Positions 1 through 12,494 of a DNA stretch of 64,000 nucleotides are shown here, piece by piece. The notes beneath the pieces are model-generated. The model was not told the origin of the DNA. It saw only the letters and a list, made by a program, of their open reading frames with translations, and ran no database searches. The position numbers and the translations under genes were made by a program. Source of the stretch: Agelas oroides (taxonomy: Eukaryota; Porifera; Demospongiae; Agelasida; Agelasidae). Each line of letters opens with the position of its first letter. Position 1 is the stretch's first letter. The stretch covers positions 6,223,928 through 6,287,927 of the forward strand of contig OX422185.1 in the NCBI GenBank assembly GCA_949130485.1, read 5' to 3'.

Positions 1-390
1 TTCATGCAGTGCACATCCGCCAATAATTGTTTAGACTGTCATTTTCTAGTTTAGTATACAAAAGAAAACACAATTTTAAGACATCAGAATCTTTTCACAG
101 TTTTTAAAATACATGTATGAAACTAATTGTTGCAATCTGAGTAAATTTAAGGGTTTGAAGGAGTATTTTCAAACTTGAAATGTTGAATGTGTACACACGA
201 CACGCGCAACATGCTTCCTGCCTTATCAAAAGGCAATATAGAGTTGCTACTTTATAACAATACTTTTGGATGAAAGGTAGCTCCAACAGCAGATATACTG
301 TTGTGATGATGTTTTAACCACAAGTAAATTTCTCACAACTAGTGTCAGAAACTTCACACTCTTGTTCCGGTCTCTCTCTTACTTTAGTTC
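1..390. other. AT-rich sequence with no recognised feature
   Basis: I see no supported gene, RNA or repeat structure here; short open frames look random. Confidence 0.5.
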
Positions 391-780
391 CACTCTGCAA
401 AAACAAGTTGGTTGTTTTAGCCACAGAGTGGTTACCTTGGTTGCATACAAGCTGGAGAGACAGTGCTTATTGAAGAGTATGGAAGACTATTGCTCAAGAC
501 AACCTGAGAGGCAGCTGCCCAGTTCATCTTATAACCACAGTGCACTGACAACCTTCAGAACATTTGTGAAGGAGTCATTACAAATCCACTTCAAAGTTGT
601 AGTGAGGAATGTTCTGAGGGTTGTCTGTATGTTGTGGTTGTAAGGTGAACTGGGCAGCTGCCTCTCAGGTTGTCTTATACAATTAGTCTCCAACATTAAA
701 AAGACCCTCTTGTATAACCACCAGCTCTCTGGCTAGTCTGCAACCAGGGTAACCATTCTGTGGTCAAACAACCAATTGGA
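391..780. mobile_element. Palindromic MITE, family 1, copy 1
   Basis: The whole element folds back on itself. Inner arms 497-538 and 634-675 are near-perfect complements (core CAGCTGCCCAGTT). Outer arms at about 395-450 and 735-780 share the AAGTTGGTTGTTTTAGCCAC motif and its complement. The left end is ctctgcaaaaac and the right end is degenerate. A better-preserved copy is at 61121-61522. Confidence 0.75.
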
Positions 781-1616
781 ATGCTTTGGCCATGGTGTTG
801 CTAACAGTATATGTCTTTGCAAAGACCTTGACATGCTTTTGCCATGGTTTGGCAAGGTCTTTGATGGTTGTTGAGTTTTATCAAGAAGTGGCCATGGTTT
901 TGGCTTGCCTCCCCAAACAGTTGCACTACAGTTTCACCTTGCCTCAATCCTGCAAATTTTGGACACGTACTAGATACACTGAATGTGACAAACTTTGAGA
1001 AAAATATATGCTTTCACATTTCAGCACTTTTCCATGGCAGTACATAATGGCAAGCACAGCACATCAAAGATTTATATACTACTTCACAATGGTCAGACAT
1101 TCCCAAGGCAGAGCCTAGTTGACGGTGTGGCCTATATGTTCAGTTGCTAAGTAAACAAAGGTACAAGTAGCTATGTGATACCATTAAGATACATATGTCA
1201 GACATTATATAGTTGGTGGCTAGCTATCTTTGAGACTTGCTTCCTCACCCCTCCTTACTCCTCACCCCTCCTTACTATCACAAGCATACACTGGTTTACT
1301 GTCTTTCAAGCTTGTCCATGTTCACCTCTAGCGTAGTAGTAGTATTTTGTGCCATTCGGACATGACAATAAGTTGTCAATCCCATAGAACTTTTCACAAA
1401 ATACATGCAATACATGCATGTCAACTCTATCAGCAACAATATATTATCACAAGAATACGTACTAACAAGTAAACATAAGTAAATTGCCATCACAGTAAAC
1501 ACAATTGAGGAACTTATACACTGGCATAAATATGACCAATTAAACACACATTGCACACTAACATTCATTGAAAAATCATTGGTATACAAATAGAGCTGGC
1601 AACAGCTAAGGTGCTT
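781..1616. other. 3' flank of gene A
   Basis: This is non-coding AT-rich DNA. The only structure noticed is a 16-bp direct duplication of CTCACCCCTCCTTACT at 1244-1259 and 1261-1276. Confidence 0.5.
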
Positions 1617-1622
1617 TTTATT
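1617..1622 (-). terminator. Polyadenylation signal AATAAA of gene A
   Basis: On the minus strand AATAAA begins 16 bp after the gene A stop (1640-1638), which would make a very short 3' UTR. Confidence 0.45.
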
Positions 1623-1637
1623 GAGCTGAAATTCAAG

Positions 1638-4600
1638 CTACTTATTAAACTGCACATAATCATCTCCCTCAAGAATCCTCAGAGCAGAGTAATCTCCTGC
1701 GATAACTTTCATAAGTTTTATTCGATCCACCTTTGAACTGACACCGAGCTCGTTCTGTAGTATAAGCTCGTCACACTCTGCCAGAATCATCCCATCGATT
1801 GATTTCTGTGTAAATATCTCTCGATACTTTGCCATTCCCAGTATATCAAGCAGCTTCAAGAGCTATGGAAAAGTGAATAAATGTAACCACACTGTCATTT
1901 ATGGAAATCACAAAAGTTTAATTGGACATAAGCAAATCTAGAGTCATTTACGGGAATCATAAAAGCGAATCTAGATTACCAGTAGCTATACCAAACGGCC
2001 TTTGTCTAAAATGCATGACCCAATTAAGTGCTTCAATTCTAGGAATTATTATATCAATGGAAACAACTTAGAGCAATCCAGTACTAATTAATTTTTCGAT
2101 GATATTAAGCAGCTTCAAGAGTTACAGAAAAGTGAATCTACATTGCATAGAACCAAAATGCCATTAATGGTATTCACCAAGGCTACCATACTTATTTGAT
2201 GTACATGACCCAAATTAATACTAGTTAATTTTTGGTTGGTCCAATCTAGCACAATACACTGTCTTCGCTTGTGCTGAAAAACTCTACTTCTTATGGCTGC
2301 AACATAAACACTAAATGTAGCATCAAGAGTGAATATCTTGTATCCATTCACAGTGTGAGGTGCCAGGAAGTTATGTTACATTATAGTGTACTAAAGATGA
2401 TTGATATGACGTACATTATATTATGTTTGTATACATATATACCAAAGAAAATTCACCATTCAATTTGCTAGTGTGGGGCTTATTCAATCTCGTCCCGATA
2501 AGACTTTCGAGAGTGAGAACTGAAGACCAGTTTTGACAAAAGTTTTTCAGGTTCGAATTCATTATCATGCACGATCTAAAATTTGAGTGATGTAATTTAA
2601 CACACGTCTTCTTTAATTGTTTATACTTTCTTGCAATCTAATTAATATTCAGCAACATTGCAAGTATAGGGATTGGGTAGCTAAATTAGATTGTTGCATG
2701 CAGATCGATGCACATGCATGGTCAGATTACATAGCAATATTTAAATACAATGTTACCTGTTCTTGTGTCAAGGTTGCCAATTCAGTTTTCTCTCTTCTTA
2801 GGGGGAGATGATTACCAGCCATCTGAGCAAGCTGTGTCTTCATTTCCTTTACTTCTGTTTTAAGCAACTCGAATGAATGCTTCAACTCTTGTGCAACAGG
2901 AGCAAAATTACCAAGTTCGCGTTTCAGTTCAGAAAGCTCCGCCATGCCACTGAGCTGCTTTGAATGGTGATTTTGAGTTGACTCTAGTACTGCTATCCTG
3001 CTATGGATGCTTTGGATGCTACTTTGTAATGCATCAAGTTGACTCCCCATATTGCTATCCATGCTCTTGCTTTGTTGTGTGGGGCTTGCAAGGTGCATTC
3101 CAGCTAGTTGCATGCTCCCTTTTTGCTGTGGGCTTCTTAGGAGACCAGCATCAATTGTGTTCTGGGCTTCGTTGTTGCCTTCCTTCGGTCGTGGTGTAAG
3201 AATTGGGGGTCGCTTTTTGACTGGATCATTTTCAATGTTCACTTTTCGCTGTGGGCTTCTTGGGAGTCCAGGATCAACACTGCTTTGGGATTCATTTTCT
3301 TGACTCTCCTTTCGTCGTGGGGGGACAATTGGGGTTTTGTTTTCACCCAGATCTTCTTTCACATTATCTTTATGTTTTGGGCTACTTGGGAGTTGCTTCT
3401 CAGTTCGAGGTGGAATGCTAGGAGCGGCAGTTTGAGAGGTCTCATGCTTCAGATGGTCCTCTGCATGTGTGAATAGGAAATAAAGCCCTTAGCCTTAAAC
3501 GCACTACGTACATGCTAGTGGGTTATGAAAACTTATACGTATTGCATTGCTTATTTCAATTTCCTTTCCACGCACCATATCATAAAGTTTTTATTAGGGG
3601 TGGGGCTCATGCATGTTGTGTAGATGTATCAGATATTCATGCACTTACGCAGAATTTATGATCCCCACCCTTAACATATGTAAACCTTAACCATGCTACA
3701 TACTAGTGCCACACATGGTTAGGAGTAAAGGTAGTATTCAATGTTCGCATTTGTTCTTCCCTATAGCCTCATTTCCAAGGCCCTCAACCAGTTTATTTAC
3801 TAACAGTGTTTTCTTTTCCTCACTTTGTATACCGTAAAAGCTTTAATTAAGGTGCCATTAAAAAATAAGTACGATCTGCAAAGGCGCCTTGCTTGGAGCG
3901 CAAAAAAATTACTTCAGACCCTTGGGGGCACCTTGTTTAGAGAGGCGCCTTCAAATTAGAGCGCAACTGACACCTTTCCAATGAATTCGTGAAGTTTGTA
4001 AGGGCTGAGTATGGCTACACTGACAACGGTCGAACTGGAGTATGTTATACGAGGCTATCATGAATACAAGTGCATTTGGAGTCCAGAGATCAATGAAAGG
4101 CTCAACAACAGTCGAAGAACTAGTAGTCTCGACAGTCGCACGAGTCAGGTGCAAAATCTCTCTAAATAGAAAGCACCCTTCAAAAAATATTTATGAAGCC
4201 AAAGGGTGCCCGCGATAGAGCGGGAAAATTAGTTTCCTGTCTTAAGGGCACTTTCATTAGAGAGGCGCCTTAGTCAAAGCTTTTATGGTACCGTATTTAT
4301 TCAAATGAAAATGCATCATCCAATCTAGCGCAAGAAATTCAACTCTGAGAATTTATGGGTGGATCCAACTTAGCGCAAGCCGCCAGTAATTATTTTGGGT
4401 TGATCTAATGTAGCGCAATACCAGGAATGAAGCATCTCAGTTGTCCCAGTCAGTTTATTTTGTGGCAACAAAGGGCAGTCAATAACAATTTCCAGGAGGA
4501 AGAGAGATCCCATATCAGTGGCGTAGGAACCGTAGCGGCCGTAGCGGCTTTGGCCACTACACTTTTTAGGCCGTAAATTAATATTCATAACCTGCATGCA

Positions 4601-7233
4601 TGCTGTAAGTTAGCTCAAGCTAGCCTCGTTCACTGGGAGCGAGGCTAAGGTCAAGTAGCCTCTTCGTTGCATCAGTCTCATATGCAGGTTACATGCGTAC
4701 ATTTCCGATTAAAGTACACTATTAGGTGATCGAAATCTTGGCAGTGAGATGGCTCGGTATGAAGCTAATGCAGATTTTCAAAGAGACCGCTACAAGCCAC
4801 GAAAGCTAGCCAGGCGGTCTCCTGGGAACGACGACGAAGTCAGTATAATCTGTTTTTCACATAAATTGAATATTGTAGCTGCTGGAGGGTTGGTAAGGTC
4901 TGGGAAGGAGGCTAGAATATTATACACCGTTGAAAAAAGGCTTTATTTTGCAGTCTAAAGGTGCACACTTTTAAAAAGTTCGCCGCCGCGCATTACTCTC
5001 CATTTTTTTCAGCGGCGCTTCACGCGGCACAGCATGGCCTCTACACTTCAAATTTGCTTCCTACGCCTATGCATATATGTTCTACTTTGGCGTGTTTGAA
5101 AGACTTTTTGTTACTGTAGCTACTACTATTTATCAAGAATCTAACTTCTGGACAAGAATGAGAACTGAAGGCCAGGAACTCTGCATTTCTGTTTGACCAA
5201 AACATTTTTTGCGTTTGAATCCATTGCAACGCATGATCTAATCTAACGCAAGGAATTCAATTCCTGGAATTTATGGGTGGATCTAACTTAACGCATGCCC
5301 ACTCAAATTATTTAATTTGCATGCATTTTATAAATACAGTATATGTACGGCAGTCACTATCCACTAGCTAGATACATGTGATACATCACCTAGCACCATT
5401 ATGCTTTTTGCATTTCTGAGCCTCAATGCTTATAATATTAATATAAGCTGGTATGTTTCTCACGTGAGTGATATCAAAGTAGAAGCATGGTAGTGAGGAC
5501 TTAGCTGTGCATATATTACCGATTGTCTGCACTGAAAATGACAAAATGCTGGTCAGGTACTGACAATGAGGCTAGTAAACTTGACTGTATGGTTACCAAA
5601 CATGTAGCATTTTGTATCCTTAGAAAGTGCCTCACACATACTCTCAGATTTTCAACATATCTGTAAGTACTATTATGACTTAGAACTATTACATCTCATC
5701 AGAACCTCATGAGTGGTGAAGCGGCAAAGCTCCTGATCTCATGCGCCAAAAACACAGAAATGAAATATGCAGTTTCCAACTTGGTGCCACTTACTTACTA
5801 CTAACTATCACTCTACCTTTTGATTGGAGAGATGATATCTCGTGAGCTGACAATGAGGTGGGTGGAGAAGCTGACGAACGTTCATATCGGACATGTTCGT
5901 AATCTTCGTGCTCATCAACTCTGGATTCAATCAGTGGTTGGTATTTCGGCCTTTCAATGACTAACCCTTCTTTCTCGTGACCTTCACGAATTGATGTCCT
6001 CAAATGTGACTCGGCAGCATACACGTCATCGCTTGAAACATCTACACAGGTTTTGAGCAATGATGGATCAAACTTTGCAAAAAGGATTTCAGTACTCTCG
6101 TAGAGCTTTGCAGCTTCTTTAGCCTTAGAACGAACTATCACAACCTCTATGTCAAGACTGGTTGGGAGTTCAACGAGGGTGTTTGGGAGGGCCTTCATAT
6201 CGTCCGTGTCACCTTCTTCGTCCACCGGTGTTGCTACAAGTGACCTTTCCATGAGCTGCTCTGCAAGTTTGACAGGTTCCGAAATGAGGTATTCTGGAAA
6301 TGCCTCTTCACCTTCGACATCTAGGTACATCTTGGCCATCAGAGGCAGTGGGCATTTTACATTGCTCAGAATCTCAGGAAGGTAGAGCTGTGTGCAGTAT
6401 GGGTCTGTTGTAAAGTGCCCCACACACTCTCTCTGTAGAATCTTCTCTTCCCAGGTATTGACACTCGATACTTTGAGTGTGTTCTTTCCAAGACCAAACC
6501 TCCCTTTTTGAACACCTTGAATGACTAGCACTTCATCTTTTTTCACTGACGATTTGTTGTCGCTCCCGCGGTAGGCTCTCTTTGCACAGACTACTTTAGG
6601 TAGTGGCACTGCAGCCATGATGTCTCCTACTGTTTCAAATGTCATAGGCTGACTACCATCATTCCTTTCACAGATGATCCCAAATCGTGCAGCTGAATTG
6701 AAAGGCACAGTGTAGGTGTTGCGATCATCGTGATCCTTGATTTTGACTGCATTTGTACGTTTAACAAAATGGATGTTGTACACCTCTCCAGACGCAATTG
6801 CATTCTGCTCCCCTTGCTCGCCAAGGAAACCCTTCACTACTCGAACACGAAGAGGAAAAGACTGGGAATATCTCGCAATTAACTCAGATAAAGTGAGTCG
6901 TTCATCTTCTTCAGTAGAACCCTGAATAAGTACGCTCTCATCTGGTACACTGTAAAATCGTTGGTTTCTTCGTGCTTTCTGTGACTGCCCTAATTGACGA
7001 ATAGGAATTGTAGCTGCTTTTTTCGGACGTTCACTAGGTCGAAGAGACGTTGGAATAGGTGGTGGGATATCTTCACCCCCCATATGCACACGAGGAGGGA
7101 GAGGTGGAGGGGTAACATATTTATGATCCCCATGCTGTCTGTCACGGCTAACAGAAGCTGGATCAATAGAATGTGTTCCCTTCAGTTTAGACTTGCTCAA
7201 TGGCATTTGCGCATGGATTCGCCTGTCCATCAT
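1638..7233 (-). CDS. Gene A: GAREM-like adaptor (CABIT, coiled coil, SAM)
   Basis: Three coding exons join cleanly: 7233-5817 (ends phase 1, donor AAAG|GTAGAG), 3460-2757 (acceptor CACATGCAG|AG, donor GAACAG|GTAACA) and 1862-1638 (acceptor TCCATAG|CTC). The product is about 781 residues. Residues 40-75 are proline-rich with an SH3-ligand motif PPLPPR near 43-48. A CABIT domain covers about 112-370, with the conserved block SFPLRVRVVKGF and GHFTTDPY near 272. A tyrosine motif YEHV lies near 445. Exon 2 carries proline repeats (486-585) and a predicted coiled coil at about 610-685. A complete SAM domain fills 708-770. CABIT plus C-terminal SAM is the architecture of GAREM adaptors, which link receptor tyrosine kinases to GRB2/MAPK signalling; that role here is inferred. 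The start is the first of two adjacent ATGs, but a splice acceptor at about 7268 keeps the frame open upstream, so an additional 5' coding exon is possible. Confidence 0.87.
1863..2756 (-). other. Gene A intron 2, with a partial copy of the SAM exon edge
   Basis: The intron contains a degraded second copy (about 2094-2140) of the SAM exon 5' edge and acceptor region seen at 1845-1880 (shared AAGCAGCTTCAAGAG and AAAAGTGAAT). It also holds a direct repeat of a 23-bp segment (gtcattta.gg.aatca.aaaag) near 1896 and 1946, and one copy of the GAACTGAAG...GATCTAA repeat near 2500-2590. Confidence 0.5.
3592..3685. mobile_element. Fragment of the GTGGCAGTC MITE family
   Basis: It shares the core (ggggtggggctca ... 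agatattcatgca ... ccccacccttaac) with the palindromic centre of the 31690-31925 element. It lacks the outer ends. Confidence 0.45.
3830..4292. mobile_element. MITE with TACC..AAAAGCTTT termini
   Basis: Left end accgtaaaagctttaatt and right end aaagcttttatggtacc are inverted. Subterminal AAGGTGCC/AAGGCGCC blocks and repeated gagaggcgcc motifs occur inside. It lies in gene A intron 1. Confidence 0.65.
4297..4420. repeat. Interspersed repeat (CTAACGCA/CTAGCGCA type), copy 1
   Basis: It shares gatctaatctaacgcaag-like units and the phrase aatttatgggtggat with the copy at 5130-5300; both lie in gene A intron 1. Confidence 0.5.
4621..4647. mobile_element. 27-bp minimal palindromic element (TAGCCTCG family)
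   Basis: The ends TAGCCTCG and CGAGGCTA are perfect complements and are separated by only 11 bp. Flanks AGCTCAAGC and AGGTCAAGT match at 7 of 9 positions, like the 9-bp target duplications of larger relatives. Confidence 0.6.
5130..5300. repeat. Interspersed repeat (CTAACGCA type), copy 2
   Basis: Relative of 4297-4420. The upstream part (gagaactgaaggccag) also matches about 2515-2540, indicating a longer dispersed repeat. Confidence 0.5.
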
Positions 7234-7267
7234 AGTAGACTTGGTGCTACTTTTCCAAGAAATGCCC

Positions 7268-9600
7268 TGTAGAAGATGTGGGGGTTCCTTGTATGATTAA
7301 CAGATGCAGACATATAGACAATCTATAGGTTAGCTACTCACACCTACTACAACAGAAATTGCTAATATAACAGTAACTACTGTGCAGTATGCATCTTCAA
7401 CATTTGAACCACTCTACTGCACATTGTTCACAAATGAAGCAAAACATATTCTCAAGAAGACCACAGCAAACTATTCCTTATTCCGAAAAGGCATGTGAAT
7501 CCTTGACGACAACCTACTCAAAATAAGCCTTCAAATTCACTCATTTGTACCAAAGCAGCCTTCAAAGGTACAATCAAAAAACAGTGTGAAAAATGTATAT
7601 GCATCATTTTAAATGATACATCAAGGACTCCTTCATCCTAGTTTCATGCATGCCCAAACCCAATGATTCTCTCACAAGGAAAAAGTCTGGTGATTAGTTA
7701 TTCAGCAGTTTCTTGTTTGTGTTTGGCACTATCATTGCAATTTTCAAGCAATAGATCACATCCTTGCAAGTGATATATCTCTACAGTTTGTTTTAATGGT
7801 TGCTGACTTTATAATGCTATTTCACTGGCTTGTACTGCTAACTCAGCACAACATACAGGGGACTCACCACACCTTTACCTTTTGAGAGGGAGGTGCATGT
7901 CTGGTATACAAGACTGATATAATAACTGTAAGACACAGCCCCCTACACTATACACTGAATATTTGTATTGTACTCATGACTTCCTTCTCATGGGACAGAA
8001 ATCAATTCATAGCAAGCCATAATAATGCTTAAAAAATGTGAAACATTTGCATTTGTTTATGTAAGCTGTTTTATTAGTTCCTATTGCAAATAACACAAAC
8101 CCATGTGCATATCACTCTTTAATCTCGTTCCAACCAGGAACAAGACTAATTACTCATGCAATGAGCTGCTTTATCAGATAAACCACAATTGGTCTATGAC
8201 TGTACACCCCACCTTTCCCACCCTCTCCCCTCACACACACACACTACAGGTGGGAGTGCAGGCGCACACCCCATGGTCGAGAGTACAACGTGCACTACAC
8301 ACCCAGTACTGCTCGTTCCACAGGCTTCCATGCCCAAGACAACCCTTCTGTGCACACAAGTAACAAACACAATGCATAGTCGGCAAAATGGCACAAGATG
8401 TAGGGATGATGTAAAAGTATTGTGGTGTTGTTCCTATCTTGTTTGGTTGGTTTTTGAGGGTTCCATCCCTACATGTGCTTGTTTTCATTGAGAAAACTTT
8501 TTTGTGACTTTAAATAATGATTAGAGCAAAAAAATGATATAGTCCGGCTGAAGATATGAGTTTAGTGAGGTCAGAACTGCAATGGCTAAAAGGTCAAAAC
8601 ATTTCCTGGTTGATTTGAAGGACTGATGGTGTTTACGATAAGCTTTTGTTTATCTTATGCTTCGCACCTGTTTACATTAAGCAATATTGTTTGCATAAAT
8701 TGTTTACTCACTGCAAAAGTATACAAAAAGTGAACCAAGCATATCTTACAGTAAAAGGGCTCTCCTTTACACTCACAGACCCTGTTATTCAATGAGCTCA
8801 GCAAGCTAGACTACCGAAAGCATCTCACATTCTAGCAAACAACCTTTGTCCCAGTTAGATAGTAGGCACACATGCAACGATCACAAGTATACTGCAGTAC
8901 AGTGTATGGTTAGTAAGCGTCTAAAGCATAAAGACAGCTAGCCTTCTTCTTTTGCAAGTGAAAACATTTTAAGACAAAATGGGTTACGTATTCAACACAA
9001 TCAGGCTGCAAACAGAAGTAGCAAGATATCTCTGAAGTAAATGGTCTGGTGACAATAGAGTGCTTTCTTGATTGTGTGGAGTCATCTGAAACAAGTAGTT
9101 TGGTTATGTGACATCTATGTGACTCACCTGTCAAGAGGGTGATATTTGCAGCCATTAACTAGCATATGCTAAGATCTTAGGCTGCCTCCCATACACATTG
9201 ACTAATTTCCATCTCTCCCTTACTGCAAGCAGCGAGTACACTACCAAACAACGCATGCAGTGGTATTAGGCCACACTTGGAACACTTTCTAACTATACTA
9301 TAGGGAAATGGGGGTTGCATACAAGTTTGAATACTATACTACAACATATAGTCTTTGTCACCACTGGCTGGCTGGCTTCACTATAGAATGATCACTTCAC
9401 ACAGGTTTCACTATAGAATGATCACTTCACACAGGTTTCACTATAGCTATTAAACAGTAAAAGTAGAGGTTGCATGTGCAGGATAAGATTATCGGTATCA
9501 CCAAACATGGGACTCATTCGTAGGAAGGTGCGTGACACATGGTGCATAGCACTCATTTGTTGCCTTTGACATTGTTTTACTCGTGCTGTGCTCATAAAAA
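7268..9600. other. Upstream flank of gene A
   Basis: A strong splice acceptor (CATCTTCTACAG) ends at about 7268 on the minus strand, so this region probably contains the gene A first intron and first exon, which I cannot locate. A 30-bp tandem repeat (ttcactatagaatgatcact...) occupies 9377-9445 in about 2.3 copies. No other gene is supported. Confidence 0.45.
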
Positions 9601-9627
9601 CCCATGATACAGACGACATTGACATTT

Positions 9628-10442
9628 ACCGGTGTCTGCGTGAAATGGGGACCCCCCAATTTGGGGACCCCGGTCCCCATATCCCTAGTGATATGGGGAC
9701 GGGGGGGGGCCCCATATCACTAGGGATATGGGGACCGGGGGTCCCCAGAACTCTGGTGATATGGGGATCCTTCGGTGATTTAGGGACCCCTAAAGTTTGT
9801 GTTCTATACGCAATTGGAAAAGACATATAAGAACAAATTAACAAGTTGTATATATGCAAGAGTAAAAATATGCTTATGCAATAGTATGTATACAAGTAAA
9901 GAACAACAATATTATTATTAAAGAATATTAGTATGCTGCCGATTATTCTCCTCTCCTCCGCACTTTCAACCACCAAGCGAGGTTTCTCACTCCCTTTTCT
10001 AGCAATGTAGTATAAACGCCCTCCGTCCGCTGGTAAGAATTTGCTACGCTTCCTTAGCCCATGCTTGTAGAGTTTATCAGCATGAGATGGGTATATGTCT
10101 TACGGACAACGTAGTCATAAATTTCGCTGAACGTATATTTCACTTTTGCCGCATCTTCCTCAACTTTTCGCCTTCCTTCGCCATACTAACAACATCTTGT
10201 TGTTGTGCTCTGCTTCTCGTTTTATAATTATCACTGATGACGTACCCTTCTGATCAATGATCGTCAAGGTCCAGCGCCGGATGTTTACGAACAGGTAGGT
10301 CCGTGTCTTCCGGGGTCCCCAAAACGCTGAGGGGGTCCCTATATCACTAGCGAAATAGGGCTGGGGGGGTCCCCATGTCACTAGGGATATGGGGACGGGG
10401 GTCCCCATATCACGGGGGTCCCCATATCGCGCTTACACCGGT
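9628..10442. mobile_element. 815-bp GGGGACCCC-rich inverted-repeat element
   Basis: Both ends read ACCGGTGT....GCG, then a GAAAT or GATAT variant, then GGGGACCCC into the element. Subterminal blocks hold many copies of the palindromic unit CATATCACTAGGGATATGG with G-runs. The 0.5-kb interior is ordinary sequence with no recognised transposase, so the copy is non-autonomous. Confidence 0.7.
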
Positions 10443-12485
10443 GTCGGCTTACAGCGCCTACTGCATGCTAGGTATTAAGATGAGCTACGCGCTGCGGTAA
10501 AACTCGTTGTAATCGGCGTAACTAATACAGTGCTTACCGTGACTTTAATACATTTATAGGGACCAGCATAATTTATAGTTCTGGCGTTAGGAGATGATAC
10601 ACTGCGTGTACAGATACCACGCACAAGTACATACACACACATGCGAAGACAAATAAATTCATAGTCTCGCAAGCCGGACCTGGCTTGCGAGAACTTCAGT
10701 GGTATAATTTACGTTCCTTGGAGGTAGTGTATAGCTAGCTATCAGTACAAACACTATCTGATAATATGCTGAGTACGACTGTGCATGAAAGCGAAAGGCT
10801 CACCTGCTTGTAAAGACCAGAAAGTAGAATCCTTTGCTAACGCAAAATTACGCCTGGTGTGTGTTGCAGCATTACAAATAACAGGAAGTAAGTGGGGCGA
10901 GATAATTACTTTGAATGACATCATCTTACGTATTTCAACGTCAACGTCAGCATCAGTGCCAAGAAATGTTCACAACTAAGTCCTCTTCTTCATTCTCTTC
11001 TTTCTGCATTCCTGTCATCTCTAACATAGCTGTGCAACCAAGGCAACTTTCCAGGGTACTGAAGACGAAAGCAATGTCAAACCTCTACCAGAATGCAGAT
11101 TTATAAGTTTTCTGTAATTCGAGACTAAAGGGCTAACAAGCTACACTTTGAAGTTAACTATATGGAACCATAAACTATATGATGTGTCATGACGCTACTG
11201 GCATGCAACTGAGATGACCAATATAACTGAAGGACTCTAATGTTGGCATGTACATTGATCATGCCGACTGGTAGGTACCAAAATGCTGAAGATAATGAGT
11301 ATTTCATGTATTGATGGTAGTTACACCCCCATGGCCACAAAATTGCATCTTGGTGTAATTAACACTAAATTGCATCTGATTGTGAGCTATATGAACAGCA
11401 ACTCAAGCGATGTTTTCCAATTTTGTTATGTCTAGGGACAAGCCAAAGTCTTTTAACGATGTCTGGGCGAGATTCCCAAATTTTTTCTTTCAGTGTGGGA
11501 GTGTATAGCTAATTTAATAGTGAAATAGCCCATTTGGCTAGAAATAAGACCTGCTGTACTAGGCATAACTACCATGCTAGGCACGCTAGACATGTATCCA
11601 AGTTGTCTCCTCTTTTGTAAAAAAAAGCCTGGGCACGTAGCAATTCAGCTTATTACCAAATTATGCTCTGTCTTCTAGATGCAGCCAGTTGAGGTAGACC
11701 AGTTTTATGTGATATTGTGATATGCTCATGGCTAATTTCAATGTACGTGGGAAGAGCCTGCATGTCTACTGGGTTCATCTTATTAGCTGCTCAGCACGTT
11801 CTAGATGCAGCAGGTAGGGGTAGACATGCAAGTCTATCGTGTAATTCCAAGGTAACTATGGTGAGAATGATCTCACCAACAAGGTCATTAATATTGTAGA
11901 AAGTGTGGTTCAATAATCCAAGGATTCAGTATATTAGCTAATCCAGATCTGGATTCAACTTGAGTTGTTTGGCTGGATCAATGATTATGTATGGTTCCTC
12001 TGTCAACTTTGGGGGTGTTATGATTTGAGGAGACGAGATGTTGTACAGCCAAAGTATCTTGCTTGAGTGAAATGTTCTGCTAAGCGTAAGTTACGTAGCT
12101 ACACCTATGTGGCACTATTCTACTCAATCCTCATTTTGAGGTTGCGATTCAATATACATGTACCTGTACTGACCTTGAACTGTTATTGGCATATGCAGCC
12201 ATGAGCCCACGCCACTAATCTGGCAATTTAACTCATGTAGTGAACATGGGCACATCTTCATATATTGCATATACAGAGCTACTTACTTGGAGCTACAGAT
12301 TGCCGAATAAATGCATAATATCAATGAAGAAACAATATACATAGTATATAATTATTAGCCATCATGGCAACAACACTCATGTATTCAATATTCTGCAATG
12401 TCAAACATTGAAAGAAGAAAAGATTACAGTGTAATGTTATTATGCAGAATGTGGGTGGTAGCTATATCTTTTGATCAAACATTTA
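10443..12485. other. Spacer between genes A and B
   Basis: No gene, RNA or complete mobile element was recognised. Open frames here are short and lack family features. Confidence 0.45.
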
Positions 12486-12494
12486 TTATTTATT
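12482..12494 (-). terminator. AATAAATAATAAA straddling the gene B stop codon
   Basis: Two overlapping AATAAA hexamers on the minus strand bracket the gene B stop (12488-12486). The first lies inside the final codons Asn-Lys and the second overlaps the TAA. Whether either is used for cleavage cannot be seen here. Confidence 0.35.

Noticed and set aside
4749..4958. 69-codon plus-strand open frame
   Set aside because: Lies in gene A intron 1, short, and without family features.
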